A stretch of DNA of 64,000 bases, from contig NZ_JACCBZ010000007.1 of NCBI RefSeq assembly GCF_013408825.1, positions 214,680 to 278,679 on the forward strand, in the 5' to 3' direction. This stretch comes from Mucilaginibacter tundrae (GTDB lineage Bacteria > Bacteroidota > Bacteroidia > Sphingobacteriales > Sphingobacteriaceae). Positions 18,845 through 28,838 of this stretch are shown one piece after another. The notes under the pieces were generated by a model that saw only the letters and a list, made by a program, of their open reading frames with translations, searched no databases and was not told the DNA's origin. A program made the translations under genes and the position numbers. Within the stretch, counting starts at the first letter, position 1. The number at the start of each line of letters is the position of its first letter.

Positions 18845-20052
18845 ATAGATAGGATAGCATTATTTATGCAGGTTATAAACTTAGCGCCTTCCTTTTCCCA
18901 GTTTAAATCGGTTTGCCCCAGCTTAAAAGCCGATTGTTTGGTTTGATAAAGGATTGATCTGTCGTTATTATAGTTAGATAAAATATCAGCTAATTCTTCG
19001 GCATTGTTATAAATGCAACCCACTTGAGGATGTTGATTTATAAAGGCAGCCTGCGCCGTAGTGTTGCTGACAATTACAGCCAAACCGCTTTGTATGTAAG
19101 TGAATATTTTATTGCTAAGCGCGATAGTGCGATTTAAACTAAGATCGGTTTCAGATGCGAAGCCAATATCGTACTGTCTTGCTATGTTAAATAGCTCCTC
19201 TGAATAAACAGGCTTATGAAAATGAAGGGTGCATTTTGATTCTGGTTTAAGAAGGTTGACCAGATAGTTTTTATACTCATCGGTTTGAAAACCTAATAAA
19301 TGCAGGTCAGATTCATTGTTATAGATATTTATTGCTTCAATGATGGTTTCTAACCCACGATGGGGACCAATCGTTTGAGAAAACCAAAATAGTTGTAAAG
19401 GTTGCCTGGTGTTATGGATGATTTCGTAAGTATCCGTTTTTGGAAAAACGTTTATTATTGTTGTTATGTCCCGATTAAACAAAGCGATATATTGAGCTGT
19501 AATTTGCGGACTTGAAGCCGTCATGTAGTCCAATTGCGGAATGTATTTTTCCTCAATTGTTGTTTTTAATATTACTCCCGGATTTGTAATATCATTACTC
19601 ATTTCATTACGATGAAAGTCCTCGGCATCAAAGCCACATTTAGTTTTTGTTTTTTTAGCCGCGATAACCGCAATTGGTAATGCGCCAAGGTTATGTGCAA
19701 TGTATAAGTTAGCTTTGCAGATTATGGCTTTTTTTAACTGCCACCAGTAATTCCGGTTTATTTTAATGTTGATATTGCCACTGAAAGCATGCATCATTTT
19801 GCTTAACAAGCGACTGATTTTTGATGATAAGTTATAGCCAGTCCAGTTAAGGCAATCGTAGGTCCAATCAGGGTTTTGATTTAAAATATGCTGATCATGA
19901 TCGATTAAATAAGGCACATATTGTGTAAATATGATATGTACCTTATAACCCGCCTGAGATAGCGCCATTGCTTCTTTAACCAAACGTGGGTTTGATGCAA
20001 TGTGCCCGGGGGTGATTAAACAGACAATTTTTCCTGCTTGAATTGCTGCCAT
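18841..20052 (-). CDS. Glycosyltransferase, GT-B fold (GT4-like)
   Basis: A 403-residue protein with a GT-B outline: KIVCLITPGHIASNPRLVKEA at the N-terminus, LQLFWFSQTIGPHRGLETIIEA starting the donor domain, and a TIALSNKIFTYIQSGLAVIVSN segment replacing the usual E-x7-E region. The central AEDFHRNE stretch is shared by a subgroup of polysaccharide glycosyltransferases. The start codon overlaps the preceding gene by 37 bases, the largest overlap of the operon; no later ATG is close, so the start is kept. Donor and acceptor are unknown. Confidence 0.78.
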   Translation of the reverse strand: MAAIQAGKIVCLITPGHIASNPRLVKEAMALSQAGYKVHIIFTQYVPYLIDHDQHILNQNPDWTYDCLNWTGYNLSSKISRLLSKMMHAFSGNINIKINRNYWWQLKKAIICKANLYIAHNLGALPIAVIAAKKTKTKCGFDAEDFHRNEMSNDITNPGVILKTTIEEKYIPQLDYMTASSPQITAQYIALFNRDITTIINVFPKTDTYEIIHNTRQPLQLFWFSQTIGPHRGLETIIEAINIYNNESDLHLLGFQTDEYKNYLVNLLKPESKCTLHFHKPVYSEELFNIARQYDIGFASETDLSLNRTIALSNKIFTYIQSGLAVIVSNTTAQAAFINQHPQVGCIYNNAEELADILSNYNNDRSILYQTKQSAFKLGQTDLNWEKEGAKFITCINNAILSI

Positions 20053-21281
20053 TTATTTGCTACTATTTCGGCTAATTTTTGTCGGTATTGCGGCCATTGC
20101 CAGTTGGCGGCCTTTTGTTTGGCTGCGTTGCCGCATGCTGCTACCTGTTGTGGGTTAGCAACACACCACTGCATTTGAGCTGAGAGCTTATCTATATCGC
20201 CCGCGGAGACGATCCAACCATCTTTGCCGGGTTCGATTACGTCAGGACCGCAGCAATTTTCGGAAGCAATAACCGGGATACCTTGCGACATAGCTTCTGT
20301 AATCACCATGCCGAAACCATCGGCAAGGGTGGGGAGTACAAAAACATCAGCCTGCTGGTAAAGCAACATTAATTCATCATGCGGAATGTTTTCTTTGGTA
20401 ATTACTTTACCCGGCAAGTTTTCCCGCAAATGCTGCGGTAACTGCATTTTGCCAATTAGCCAGAGTTCTGCTTTATCATCTGAAAAATTACAGTTGCGCC
20501 AGGCCTGATATAATAGATGGGAACCTTTACGTAATGATTGGTTACCGGCATAAATAAATACCATTGGTTTTTTACCGGGTTCAGCCTTTGTCTGTTGTAT
20601 GACAGGCGGGAACCCTAAAGGTATAACGGTTATCTTTTGCGGATCGACGCCACCGGCAATCAGTGTTTTTTTAGTAAACGTTGAATTACAAATAATGAGT
20701 GAAGCCATCGATAATTCTTGATCGCGGCGAGCATTTCTTTTTTTTGCTTTGTGGTTAACTAATAACGCCGAGCCCTCGGTTTTTAATTCAGGATATAAAG
20801 CAGTTTGTTTTTTTACTATCGCATCAAAAAAAGCATGGTGCTGGCTAGGCTGCTCATATATGCCAAAAATATTAAGTTCCCAGGCTTTTTTTAAGGTTGA
20901 TAATGCCGCGTGCTCATAAGTATGAACGGCATCAACATTTTGATTGAGGTTTCTGGCTACCCAATTGTCGAAACCTAATTCTGACCACTCCCAAATTCTG
21001 TCGGCTGCTATTGGGCCTAATTCTCGGGAAGCGATGCTTCTTAGCAACTCAGGTAGTGGGCGGGAAACGAATTTGTCGATAGGCAATTCATGAAATGATC
21101 GCCTGTTTATTTCTTTTTCCAACGACTTGATCTTCTTCAGGACAGAAGAAAAAACGTTTTTAGGATGCTCAAAAAAGGAGGTGTAAAAATGATCTAGATA
21201 ACCGGCTTCCTGATAAGCCATACCCGTTTGCTTTACGTGCGGTGGTACGGATGGGTTGGATACGACTATCTTTAAACTCAA
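20016..21281 (-). CDS. GT4 glycosyltransferase
   Basis: A 421-residue GT-B enzyme. The donor domain shows VFIYAGNQSLRKGSHLLYQAW and ADVFVLPTLADGFGMVITEAMSQG, with a clear E-x7-E type motif. The N-terminal part is longer than in typical GT4 enzymes and contains a basic stretch (NHKAKKRNARRDQEL) around residue 175. The start overlaps the GT-A gene upstream by four bases and the end overlaps the next gene by 37 bases. The role is sugar addition in polysaccharide repeat assembly; specificity is not visible. Confidence 0.87.
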   Translation of the reverse strand: MSLKIVVSNPSVPPHVKQTGMAYQEAGYLDHFYTSFFEHPKNVFSSVLKKIKSLEKEINRRSFHELPIDKFVSRPLPELLRSIASRELGPIAADRIWEWSELGFDNWVARNLNQNVDAVHTYEHAALSTLKKAWELNIFGIYEQPSQHHAFFDAIVKKQTALYPELKTEGSALLVNHKAKKRNARRDQELSMASLIICNSTFTKKTLIAGGVDPQKITVIPLGFPPVIQQTKAEPGKKPMVFIYAGNQSLRKGSHLLYQAWRNCNFSDDKAELWLIGKMQLPQHLRENLPGKVITKENIPHDELMLLYQQADVFVLPTLADGFGMVITEAMSQGIPVIASENCCGPDVIEPGKDGWIVSAGDIDKLSAQMQWCVANPQQVAACGNAAKQKAANWQWPQYRQKLAEIVANKWQQFKQEKLSV

Positions 21282-22201
21282 TCTTTTGCTAACTGTAAGT
21301 AGTTTTTCCAGGCCGGAAGGTCGACAGTTTCATTACCTGCTTGTGCAGGTGGAAATTTACCGGCCTTTACATTCTCTATTATACTAGGAAGTAACTCCAG
21401 GAATAATTGTCCTTTGTCCTCTGGATGAATAAACCATGTATCTTCCTGTATAAAATAGCGGGTTTTAAAAAGTTTGCTTTTAAGGCTTTTGGTAATAATG
21501 CTTTCAAAAGCAGGAGGATAGGTGCGTTTTAATACCCGTCGTGCGGTAAGCTCAGGCCAATATTTAATATCTATTAACGGGCGCTGCTGCATAAATAGCT
21601 CCTTGTTGAGCAATAAGCAGCGGGTACTGAACCAGTGAATATCAGTAAATTTTGCTCCTGCCGGATCTATGCTTTTTTGCGGAGACGGGCATGGCGATAC
21701 CGCGATAATATCTTTTTCTGTTTCCAGGTTTTTAATACCTTCTAATATCCAATCGGTGCCGGGTAGTTGATGTAAAATAATATCGCCATCGTAGCGTACC
21801 ACATATTTGGTATCGCAGTTAGCCAAGCCAACCATATAGGCGGTGATAGGCGCACCCCTGAAATCATGGGTTTCTTTCAGCCTGTTATTGAAAAACTGCG
21901 CGGCTAACTTTTTAATTGAAGGATCACCGGTTTTTAGTTCGATAATTTTATCTGCAAGGCCTTCATCTTTCAACTTATATACGGCTTCAGTTATCAGGCG
22001 GATATTTTCTGAATACTTCGGCTCCGCATAGCGTTTGGCATGGTCATAGAAAGTAGCGAAGGGTGCTTTAATGCTATCGATGACGATGACAATATCTTTT
22101 ACCGCTTCGCGATGTGCCTGGGCCAACGCTTTTACCGTAAGATAACCATAGGCGGCATCCCCGGCAGACAAATTAATTAATAAAGAAGCATCCGCAGGCA
22201 T
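21278..22201 (-). CDS. GT-A fold glycosyltransferase-like protein of unknown family
   Basis: A 307-residue protein that is probably a nucleotide-sugar transferase: VVRYDGDIIL holds a DxD-type motif (D138, D140), preceded by YMVGLANCDTKYV, and a later HWFSTRCLLLNKELF acceptor-like region is followed by a HPEDKG segment. I cannot place it in a numbered GT family. Stop and start codons overlap with the upstream GT4 gene as TAATG and with the downstream gene by four bases, so it is embedded in the operon. Confidence 0.62.
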   Translation of the reverse strand: MPADASLLINLSAGDAAYGYLTVKALAQAHREAVKDIVIVIDSIKAPFATFYDHAKRYAEPKYSENIRLITEAVYKLKDEGLADKIIELKTGDPSIKKLAAQFFNNRLKETHDFRGAPITAYMVGLANCDTKYVVRYDGDIILHQLPGTDWILEGIKNLETEKDIIAVSPCPSPQKSIDPAGAKFTDIHWFSTRCLLLNKELFMQQRPLIDIKYWPELTARRVLKRTYPPAFESIITKSLKSKLFKTRYFIQEDTWFIHPEDKGQLFLELLPSIIENVKAGKFPPAQAGNETVDLPAWKNYLQLAKD

Positions 22202-23235
22202 TAGTTTTTGTTTATCATTTTTAAATAAAGGCTCTCGTATGCCGCAGCCATCATCGTACTGCTAAAGCGCTTTTCCGCGTCGTCACGGCAGTTTTTTCGG
22301 TCGATATTATTGATGTTTTGTATTGCTATAGCCATTTCGTTTACATCGGCACAAAGAAATCCATTATAGCCGTTTAAAACAATTTCGGTAGTTGAGCCAC
22401 CCTTAAAAGCAACGATTGGTGTACCGCAGGCTAATGCTTCAGCCATTACAATTCCAAAAGGCTCGTTCCATTCAATCGGCATTAAAAAAGCGGAGGCAGA
22501 GCCGAGTAAATTATTTTTTTGTTCGTCGTTTACCGGGCCGATGTAGGTTATTTGTTCGCCATCGATAAAAGGCTCTATCTGCTCATCAAAATAAGCCTGT
22601 GCATAGTCGGGTATATTTCCCGCAATTACTAATTTTTTGTTGGTTTGCTTTGCGATAGTGATGGCGTGGTGTGCGCCTTTAATAAGCTCTATCCGCCCTA
22701 AAAAAACTAAGGGCGCATCATTGTCAACCTCGGCGCGAAAAGTATAATCATCCATCGACACGGAATTATATATTGTTGACGCTGGTGCGAAAGGGGCGAT
22801 TTGATTGGTGATGTAATTGCTACACCCGGTAAACATTAAACTACCTTTTGCCGAGATTCTCATCGATTTTTGTATCTGCGGAAGTGTTGGCTCTCTTTGA
22901 TAACTCATGATCTTGGGAATGGCGGTTGGCAGTAAGGCAGATAGGTAAGCAAGTCGGCCGAAAGAATGGATTACATCAGGCTTTGAAAATAACAATCTGC
23001 TTATTGAGAATGTATTCCCTATTAAACCTGGAATACTTTGTTGTGCAGAAGGATAGCTACATTGTTTATCGGCTACTGTTTTAGAATCGGGGTGGGCAAA
23101 TAAGCTTACCCTGTGACCTTTCTGTTTTAGCTCGATGATCAGACTGTTAATAATACGTTCTATACCGCCATACAATATCGGAGGAACCGGAAACTCAGGA
23201 TCAGCGATGATAGCGATATGTAGTTTTGCCGCCAT
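22201..23235 (-). CDS. GT4 glycosyltransferase
   Basis: A 344-residue GT-B enzyme starting HIAIIADPEFPVPPILYGGIERI, the classic GT4 GGxE opening. The donor domain has APLVFLGRIELIKGAHHAITIA and ASAFLMPIEWNEPFGIVMAEALACG (E-x7-E). It belongs to the AviGT4-like branch often seen with unusual sugars (from memory). It shares TAATG overlaps with both neighbours, the tightest coupling in the locus. Confidence 0.9.
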   Translation of the reverse strand: MAAKLHIAIIADPEFPVPPILYGGIERIINSLIIELKQKGHRVSLFAHPDSKTVADKQCSYPSAQQSIPGLIGNTFSISRLLFSKPDVIHSFGRLAYLSALLPTAIPKIMSYQREPTLPQIQKSMRISAKGSLMFTGCSNYITNQIAPFAPASTIYNSVSMDDYTFRAEVDNDAPLVFLGRIELIKGAHHAITIAKQTNKKLVIAGNIPDYAQAYFDEQIEPFIDGEQITYIGPVNDEQKNNLLGSASAFLMPIEWNEPFGIVMAEALACGTPIVAFKGGSTTEIVLNGYNGFLCADVNEMAIAIQNINNIDRKNCRDDAEKRFSSTMMAAAYESLYLKMINKN

Positions 23236-24476
23236 TATTTATTGTAAACGGCTATCATTTCCTGTGCCAGATCAGTTTGTGTGCGTTGCGGGGGATAGTT
23301 GAACTTAGTATTTGGATAGGCTGGCAAATTATTTAGCAATTTGGCTAATGCTTCGGAATCGTCATACTGATACGTTGTAACCGGGTAGTTTAGGCCTGCC
23401 CATTCGCGCATTCCACCTAGGTTACTGGCGATAACCGGGATATGCCGGGCGATGGATTCAAACATTACATAAGGTCCGGTTTCATTGCACACGGATGGAA
23501 TGCATAATACGTTTAGCTGTTTGTAAAATGAGCCAATGTTATCGGGGGTATAGTTATAGTCCCATTTTATATTAGGTGAATCTTCTGATTCGCTTAACAG
23601 TGTCTCTAAATATTTATTCTCCGCCGGTACTTTAATGGCTGCGATTAACAGGGTAAAACGTGTTGTATCGAGTTGTTTAAAAGCTTCCATTAGGATATGT
23701 AAACCTTTCTCGGGACTTATACGCCCTGCGAATCCTATTGTAATATGATCGCTGGCTTTTGCTTCCTGCTGATTGCTGATCTGCTTAAATGTATGCCTGC
23801 TAAGGTTTAATTGACCAGGGTTAAAGGCATTGATCAAAAAAACATCCTGCTGCCAATTACTCATGGTAACAATGGTTGAACAAACTGTTTTAATTTTTTC
23901 CAGATGATCCTTTTTTATGGATGATGCCTGTGAAAGCAGGGGCGGTTGTTTTAATACGCGCATTATTTTCGCACTAATTGGGCTTATTGATTTTGGGAGC
24001 CCCCGAGCATTTAGGTAACACGACAAGCAGGTATTAAGCCGTACTTTTCCATCGCAAATTTCTTTGCCATAGCGCATTAAATCTCCCCGTAAACAGGTGT
24101 TTCCGGGGATGTGCGAGGTGAAGATTACCTTTGCGCCTGTTTGCTTTGCAGCTTGGTAATGATAAGTACTTATGGATGTGGTTAAAGTATGAAAATGAAC
24201 TACATTAGCCTTTAATTCAGATAGTTTATTGATAAAGGATTGCAGATTATTGGCTGGTATAACGCCCGCGATAACCGTTTTGCTGTTATCAGTATTGGGT
24301 GGTATGGTATGAACATCAAATTGATCGTATTGATAGCTAGCCGAAGAGTAGCTAATGGTAAGGATGATTACATCTATACCGTCGACACGTAAAGCTTGTG
24401 CCAATTCATAAACATATTTTTCTGTTCCTCCGCTTGATTGTGGGTAAAAGTAATCTGTTACTAATAAAACCCTCAT
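23235..24476 (-). CDS. GT4 glycosyltransferase
   Basis: A 413-residue GT-B enzyme with RVLLVTDYFYPQSSGGTEKYV at the N-terminus and, in the donor domain, TIGFAGRISPEKGLHILMEAF and LNVLCIPSVCNETGPYVMFESI, which carries the E-x7-E pattern. A four-cysteine stretch (GNTCLRGDLMRYGKEICDG, then NTCLSCYLN near residues 128-158) is distinctive and could bind a metal or form a structural cluster; this motif occurs in a GT4 subgroup of polysaccharide loci. Four-base overlap with the upstream GT2. Confidence 0.88.
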   Translation of the reverse strand: MRVLLVTDYFYPQSSGGTEKYVYELAQALRVDGIDVIILTISYSSASYQYDQFDVHTIPPNTDNSKTVIAGVIPANNLQSFINKLSELKANVVHFHTLTTSISTYHYQAAKQTGAKVIFTSHIPGNTCLRGDLMRYGKEICDGKVRLNTCLSCYLNARGLPKSISPISAKIMRVLKQPPLLSQASSIKKDHLEKIKTVCSTIVTMSNWQQDVFLINAFNPGQLNLSRHTFKQISNQQEAKASDHITIGFAGRISPEKGLHILMEAFKQLDTTRFTLLIAAIKVPAENKYLETLLSESEDSPNIKWDYNYTPDNIGSFYKQLNVLCIPSVCNETGPYVMFESIARHIPVIASNLGGMREWAGLNYPVTTYQYDDSEALAKLLNNLPAYPNTKFNYPPQRTQTDLAQEMIAVYNK

Positions 24477-25414
24477 TTGCTTAAGTTGCGTTTTATTGCT
24501 GCCAGTTTTTCGGCATTTTTAAAGCCCAGAAGCTTGCTGATATTATGATGTAGTGCTGGCTCGGCCGGAATATAACCGGGTGCTATTTTTAGTAGAAGGT
24601 CTATTCCTTTTTCAAATAACTTTGATTTCGAAATGGAAAACTCTGTAATGCAATATCTTAAAGAATTGATAAGCGCTTGCTTTTTATCAGGGTTTTCTTC
24701 AAGTCCATCTTTCCAGCGTTCATATATTTCACTGGTATTTACAAAACAATCTGTTACAAAAGCAAGTGAATTTCGCTGAGATAGGGATCGGGTTTGCATG
24801 ATACGGTATTGTGCCTGTACACCGGGCACATATATAAATTTACTGATAGCAGCAGCATCTAATAAATATCGTGCATCCTGAATAACCGGAAGATTTGATT
24901 TCCAGGTTAATTGATCGGTGATCTTTCTTGAAAAAAGTAAAACTGCAGGCGGGCACCAAAAATTATTAAAAATATCCAATTCGGCATCGGTACTTATTTG
25001 CCGGGTTATAGTTTCTACAACATTTAATTCTTCACCTTTTTGGGTGAATTTTTGCCATTCTCCATAAGCAATATCGGCCTGGTTATCAATCAGCGCTTTC
25101 AGTTGCTGTTTAATTTTACCGGGCATTAGCAGATCGTCGCTGTCGAGGTATTGGATATAATCTCCCTTGGCATGCTCTAATCCGGTTGTACGGGCAGCAC
25201 TAACGCCATGGTTCTCGGTAGTGATGATCTTACAGCTTTCTCTATAATTATTAATTATTACATGCGACTGGTCGGTTGAGCCATCGTTTACGATGATTAC
25301 TTCGAGGTTAAATGACTCATCCTTTTGGCCTAATGCGGATTGTATAGTAGCAGGCAATGTTGCAGCGGCATTATAAACAGGGATAATTATTGAAACTGTT
25401 TGTATATCAGCCAA
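24473..25414 (-). CDS. GT2 glycosyltransferase
   Basis: A 313-residue GT-A enzyme of family 2. VSIIIPVYNAAATLPATIQS opens the nucleotide-binding domain, VIIVNDGSTDQS follows, and QYLDSDDLLMPGKI gives the DxD motif near residue 92. A helical C-terminal region follows. It transfers one sugar from a nucleotide donor on the cytosolic face. It abuts the upstream gene directly and overlaps the downstream GT4 gene by four bases. Confidence 0.92.
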   Translation of the reverse strand: MADIQTVSIIIPVYNAAATLPATIQSALGQKDESFNLEVIIVNDGSTDQSHVIINNYRESCKIITTENHGVSAARTTGLEHAKGDYIQYLDSDDLLMPGKIKQQLKALIDNQADIAYGEWQKFTQKGEELNVVETITRQISTDAELDIFNNFWCPPAVLLFSRKITDQLTWKSNLPVIQDARYLLDAAAISKFIYVPGVQAQYRIMQTRSLSQRNSLAFVTDCFVNTSEIYERWKDGLEENPDKKQALINSLRYCITEFSISKSKLFEKGIDLLLKIAPGYIPAEPALHHNISKLLGFKNAEKLAAIKRNLSK

Positions 25415-26302
25415 TTAGAATTTTGATTTGATAATGATCCGTGATAATAATGAACGTTCAAACCATTGCTTTTGCAGATAAGTTAGTTTGAAATTATTCT
25501 TTACAGGTGTGTTGTTTTTAAACATATAACTATACCACAGGTCATCATAAGCATTGGGTGATCTTGACGGTATGCCGGTAATATTCCAGGGTTTATTTTT
25601 ACCTGTGCAATGCAAAAAGGCATGCGGCCTGAAATTGCCTATATGAAAAAACGGGTTTTCGTGGATGTTGATAGCACGCCAATCGGGCATTTGAATAGTG
25701 ACCAAACTATTGAGCGGCAGCGTTTGAAGGATAGCATTGAGGGTGTCCTGATCGGCCATCGGGAGCTTTGGATTATCAAATAGATAAGCTTTCGGGTCGA
25801 GGTGTTTATTGCTGATCTCTTTCCAATCTTCTAGTATTTGTTTATGCTGATTGAAGACCCCGGCAAAAAAACCTGAGTTATAATACCATGAATGCTCTGA
25901 AATATCACTGTTTTTAAACGGATAAATCTCGGCCCAATACGACCTGCGGTATTCGTGCTGACTAACGATGCCGTCAATACAGGCTATAAATTTATTGGAT
26001 ACTAAGAGTCTTTCCAATTCCGGGATGAAATCAGCGTGGGTAAGTACAATATCTGCATCAAAAAATATAAAATTATCTGATGGGTGGGTTAATATCAATA
26101 CCGATTTGAGGTTTACGCCATTCCAATCCGAGTTGAATACAATTTGGGTAACGCCATCGATGTTGTCAAGTTCCGATAGGTGGGTATCGGTACCTACCAC
26201 AATCGGATTGGTTAAACCAAACAACCGGATAGAATTGATCAACGCAAAGGCGCCGTATTTATAGTTGCCAGTTGAAACGGTGTAAATGGTGGTATGGTTC
26301 AA
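25415..26302 (-). CDS. GT-A glycosyltransferase, GT8-like
   Basis: A 295-residue protein with TIYTVSTGNYKYGAFALINS at the start, the DxD motif FFDADIVL (D82, D84), and HSWYYNSGFFAGVF plus MADQDTLNAIL in the acceptor half. This order (early strand, DxD, NSG, DQD) resembles the GT8/nucleotide-diphospho-sugar transferase fold. The donor is unknown. Start and stop codons abut those of the neighbouring GT2 genes without gaps, in keeping with the co-translated block from 24473 to 28047. Confidence 0.75.
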   Translation of the reverse strand: MNHTTIYTVSTGNYKYGAFALINSIRLFGLTNPIVVGTDTHLSELDNIDGVTQIVFNSDWNGVNLKSVLILTHPSDNFIFFDADIVLTHADFIPELERLLVSNKFIACIDGIVSQHEYRRSYWAEIYPFKNSDISEHSWYYNSGFFAGVFNQHKQILEDWKEISNKHLDPKAYLFDNPKLPMADQDTLNAILQTLPLNSLVTIQMPDWRAINIHENPFFHIGNFRPHAFLHCTGKNKPWNITGIPSRSPNAYDDLWYSYMFKNNTPVKNNFKLTYLQKQWFERSLLSRIIIKSKF

Positions 26303-27208
26303 TTAATAAAGTTTTGATTTGCTGAACTTATACTTAGCAAGGTAATAAATATAATAAAGTAAGAACGTTTTAGACAGTGAAAAAGCGGCCTTTACTAATG
26401 ATTGGGTCTCGGCAGTATTTTGCAAAGTATTGCGTGCCCACGCCGATGCCCATTTTTTTATTTGCGGTATACTTGGGTAAACATTCAGGTTAGTTTTAAA
26501 GTATTGCATCAACCTGAACGCCTCCGGCAAGTATTTACCAGTTTTATAAGCGATGTCGGATACACTGGTTTCGTGCCTGCGATAAAAATTTAGTATCTGT
26601 TGATGCCTGACAACATTTCCTTTAAGGGCAAGGCTGGTCCAGAATAACCAATCGCCTGATGATCTAAAATCAACAAAATCAGATATTACCTGCTGGTTTA
26701 TCTTGTCTTTACGGAATACCACGCAACTCGCGTTTACAAACTGTGCATTGATGTTGTGCTGATGTATGAACTCTTTGCCAATGTATAATTTATTTTCAGC
26801 GGTTGGCTTTTGTTTTTGATTGATAAAACCGTCGTAATCTGTTGTAGAATCACAAAATGCAAAGGCACATCGCTTGTTCTCATCCAGCAATGGGGCTATA
26901 TTTTCTAGAAAATCCAAGTCGGCTATATCGTCGCTTTCAGCTATCCAGATGTATTCCGTTTCTGCTAACGCAATTCCTTTTTTCCATTGTATAAAAGGTG
27001 ATCCTGTATTTACTTCGTTATAAATAATGCGCTTAACTTTTTCGTGGCCGCGATACTGCTCAATAATCTCAGCACTGTTATCGGTTGAGCAGTCATCTAA
27101 AATGATCACCTCAAAATCGCGATAAGTTTGATCCACAACGGAATCAATGCGCTGTTTTAGATAAGCTGCGTGGTTATAATTGGGGATGATAACAGTAACT
27201 AAAGGCAA
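26303..27208 (-). CDS. GT2 glycosyltransferase
   Basis: A 301-residue GT2 enzyme: VTVIIPNYNHAAYLKQRIDS, VIILDDCSTDNSAEII and YIWIAESDDIADLDFLE (with the acidic ESDD replacing a strict DxD). The C-terminal portion ends in a hydrophobic, tyrosine-rich helix (FLLYYIYYLAKYKF) that probably associates with the membrane. Two bases separate it from the upstream gene. It has the size and layout of repeat-unit glycosyltransferases. Confidence 0.9.
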   Translation of the reverse strand: MPLVTVIIPNYNHAAYLKQRIDSVVDQTYRDFEVIILDDCSTDNSAEIIEQYRGHEKVKRIIYNEVNTGSPFIQWKKGIALAETEYIWIAESDDIADLDFLENIAPLLDENKRCAFAFCDSTTDYDGFINQKQKPTAENKLYIGKEFIHQHNINAQFVNASCVVFRKDKINQQVISDFVDFRSSGDWLFWTSLALKGNVVRHQQILNFYRRHETSVSDIAYKTGKYLPEAFRLMQYFKTNLNVYPSIPQIKKWASAWARNTLQNTAETQSLVKAAFSLSKTFLLYYIYYLAKYKFSKSKLY

Positions 27209-27210
27209 AG

Positions 27211-28047
27211 CTATTTTGGTTTGAAGAGCTTTTTAAGATAGGTAAACGGCTTTATCAGTATGTTACCGTACTTATACGAATTGGAATTATATATTTTTTC
27301 GATCTGTTCTTTTAAGAGTTGATTCTCATAAAGATGCTTGATATAGGTTCCGAAATGTCTCTGATATTGTTCCGGTATGCGGTTGAAGATAATGCTTCTT
27401 GCGTTTTCAATATCCGCATCCTGCATGGTAACCAACATGGATTTTGGCCTGATGCGGTAAAAGAATAGGATATCGGGTATTTGGTAGACTTCCGAATTTT
27501 TATCCAACATCCTTAGCCAGAAATCCCAATCTTCATAACCTTTTTTGAAATCGGTATTGTAACCGCCAATTTGCTGCCACGATGTTTTTCGGTAAACCGC
27601 CGAACAGAAGATACAGTTGTTAATGAGCAGGTTTTGATAGGTATAGGGTGTCAGATCCCAAAACTTATTTTCCGCACCGAATTTGTTGGCCAGACAGTAT
27701 ACGAGTTTTATATTTTTATTATTTGAGTAAGCGTTTAACGCTTTATCGATGTATTCTTTACCTATTAAATCGTCGGAATCTAAGGGAAGAATATATTCAC
27801 CCTTGGCAGATTCGATGCCTTTATTCCTGGCTTCGGATAAGCCGCGGTTTTGCTGATGAATATATTTAAACCGTTCATCTTTGGCTGTCCATTCTTTCGC
27901 AACGGCTTCAGTATCATCTGTTGAACCATCGTTTACTATAATGCATTCCCAATCGGCAACGGTTTGTGCCAAAACGCTGGTTAGGGTTTCGGGCAGATAT
28001 TCGGCCTGGTTATAGCAGGGGACGATTATGGAGATGGCGGGTTGCAA
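27211..28047 (-). CDS. GT2 glycosyltransferase
   Basis: A 278-residue GT2 enzyme with ISIIVPCYNQAEYLPETLTS, CIIVNDGSTDDTEAVA, the LPLDSDDLIGKEYI DxD region near residue 92 and GYNTDFKKGYEDWDFWLRML, in which the ED motif provides the catalytic base. All canonical motifs are present. It belongs with the two GT2 genes downstream and could have arisen from the same ancestor. Two-base gap to the FkbM gene. Confidence 0.93.
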   Translation of the reverse strand: MQPAISIIVPCYNQAEYLPETLTSVLAQTVADWECIIVNDGSTDDTEAVAKEWTAKDERFKYIHQQNRGLSEARNKGIESAKGEYILPLDSDDLIGKEYIDKALNAYSNNKNIKLVYCLANKFGAENKFWDLTPYTYQNLLINNCIFCSAVYRKTSWQQIGGYNTDFKKGYEDWDFWLRMLDKNSEVYQIPDILFFYRIRPKSMLVTMQDADIENARSIIFNRIPEQYQRHFGTYIKHLYENQLLKEQIEKIYNSNSYKYGNILIKPFTYLKKLFKPK

Positions 28048-28049
28048 GG

Positions 28050-28838
28050 CTATTGTTTAGGTTTATTAATAATGCGCCTAACTGTAGCTCCCAGTTTAAT
28101 TCTAAAATCATAATAATTTTTCATAAAAGACAGTTTAGCTTTAGCGAAAACTGACCCTCGGATCGCTATTAGCCAGCCTCGTTTTTTATGGTCACTTTCT
28201 TGCCTGATCTCCGTATAGAAACCAGCATTTTTAAGGTGCACAATTAACTGTTCAATGGTTACATCATTTGCTAAGTCCAGATGATACAAGACCAACATCT
28301 TTTCAATCTTTTTTAATAATGCCACCGGCGTTGACAGGAGTATCTTGAACTCAGCGCCTTCACAATTGAATTTCATGAAGTCACATTTTTCAATGTGGTT
28401 TATAGTGAAAAAGTTAGAAAGTGTATTAGTTTTTACAATTTCTCCTTCGGAAGAAAAGTCTTTTATTATACTATGTCCCCAATTTCCGTGCTCTGTATCA
28501 TAGTATAATTTAGTAGTTCCAATGTTATCACTTAAAGCAACTTTATGCGCAAATACGTTAGTTAAATTATTGCCTTTAACGTTTTGCTCTAAATAGGTAA
28601 ACGTATCTAAACAAGGTTCGAATGCATGGATAGTACCATCGGTTAGTAGTTGTGAAAGCACCAATGAGTAAGTTCCGATATGTGCACCTATATCAATAAC
28701 TAAATGATCTTTTTCAGGTTTGTATTCCGGGAAGCCATTTTCAAAAATATGATCGATAATAGTATCTTTAATTACATACTCGTCACTGGTTCCTTTTCTG
28801 AAAAATACTTTTAAATTGTTTATAGATTTATAATCCAT
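28050..28838 (-). CDS. FkbM family methyltransferase
   Basis: A 262-residue SAM-dependent methyltransferase of the FkbM family. Motif I HLVIDIGAHIGTYSLVLSQLL and HAFEPCLDTFTYLEQNV are diagnostic; MKFNCEGAEFKIL carries the acidic residues of the later motif. FkbM enzymes O-methylate sugars or other hydroxyl groups; in a polysaccharide operon a sugar is the likely acceptor, perhaps as chain terminator. Its start overlaps the Wzt-like gene by 11 bases, so the two are coupled. In ABC-exported O-antigens, methylation at the end of the chain is read by Wzt, which makes the pairing meaningful. Confidence 0.88.
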   Translation of the reverse strand: MDYKSINNLKVFFRKGTSDEYVIKDTIIDHIFENGFPEYKPEKDHLVIDIGAHIGTYSLVLSQLLTDGTIHAFEPCLDTFTYLEQNVKGNNLTNVFAHKVALSDNIGTTKLYYDTEHGNWGHSIIKDFSSEGEIVKTNTLSNFFTINHIEKCDFMKFNCEGAEFKILLSTPVALLKKIEKMLVLYHLDLANDVTIEQLIVHLKNAGFYTEIRQESDHKKRGWLIAIRGSVFAKAKLSFMKNYYDFRIKLGATVRRIINKPKQ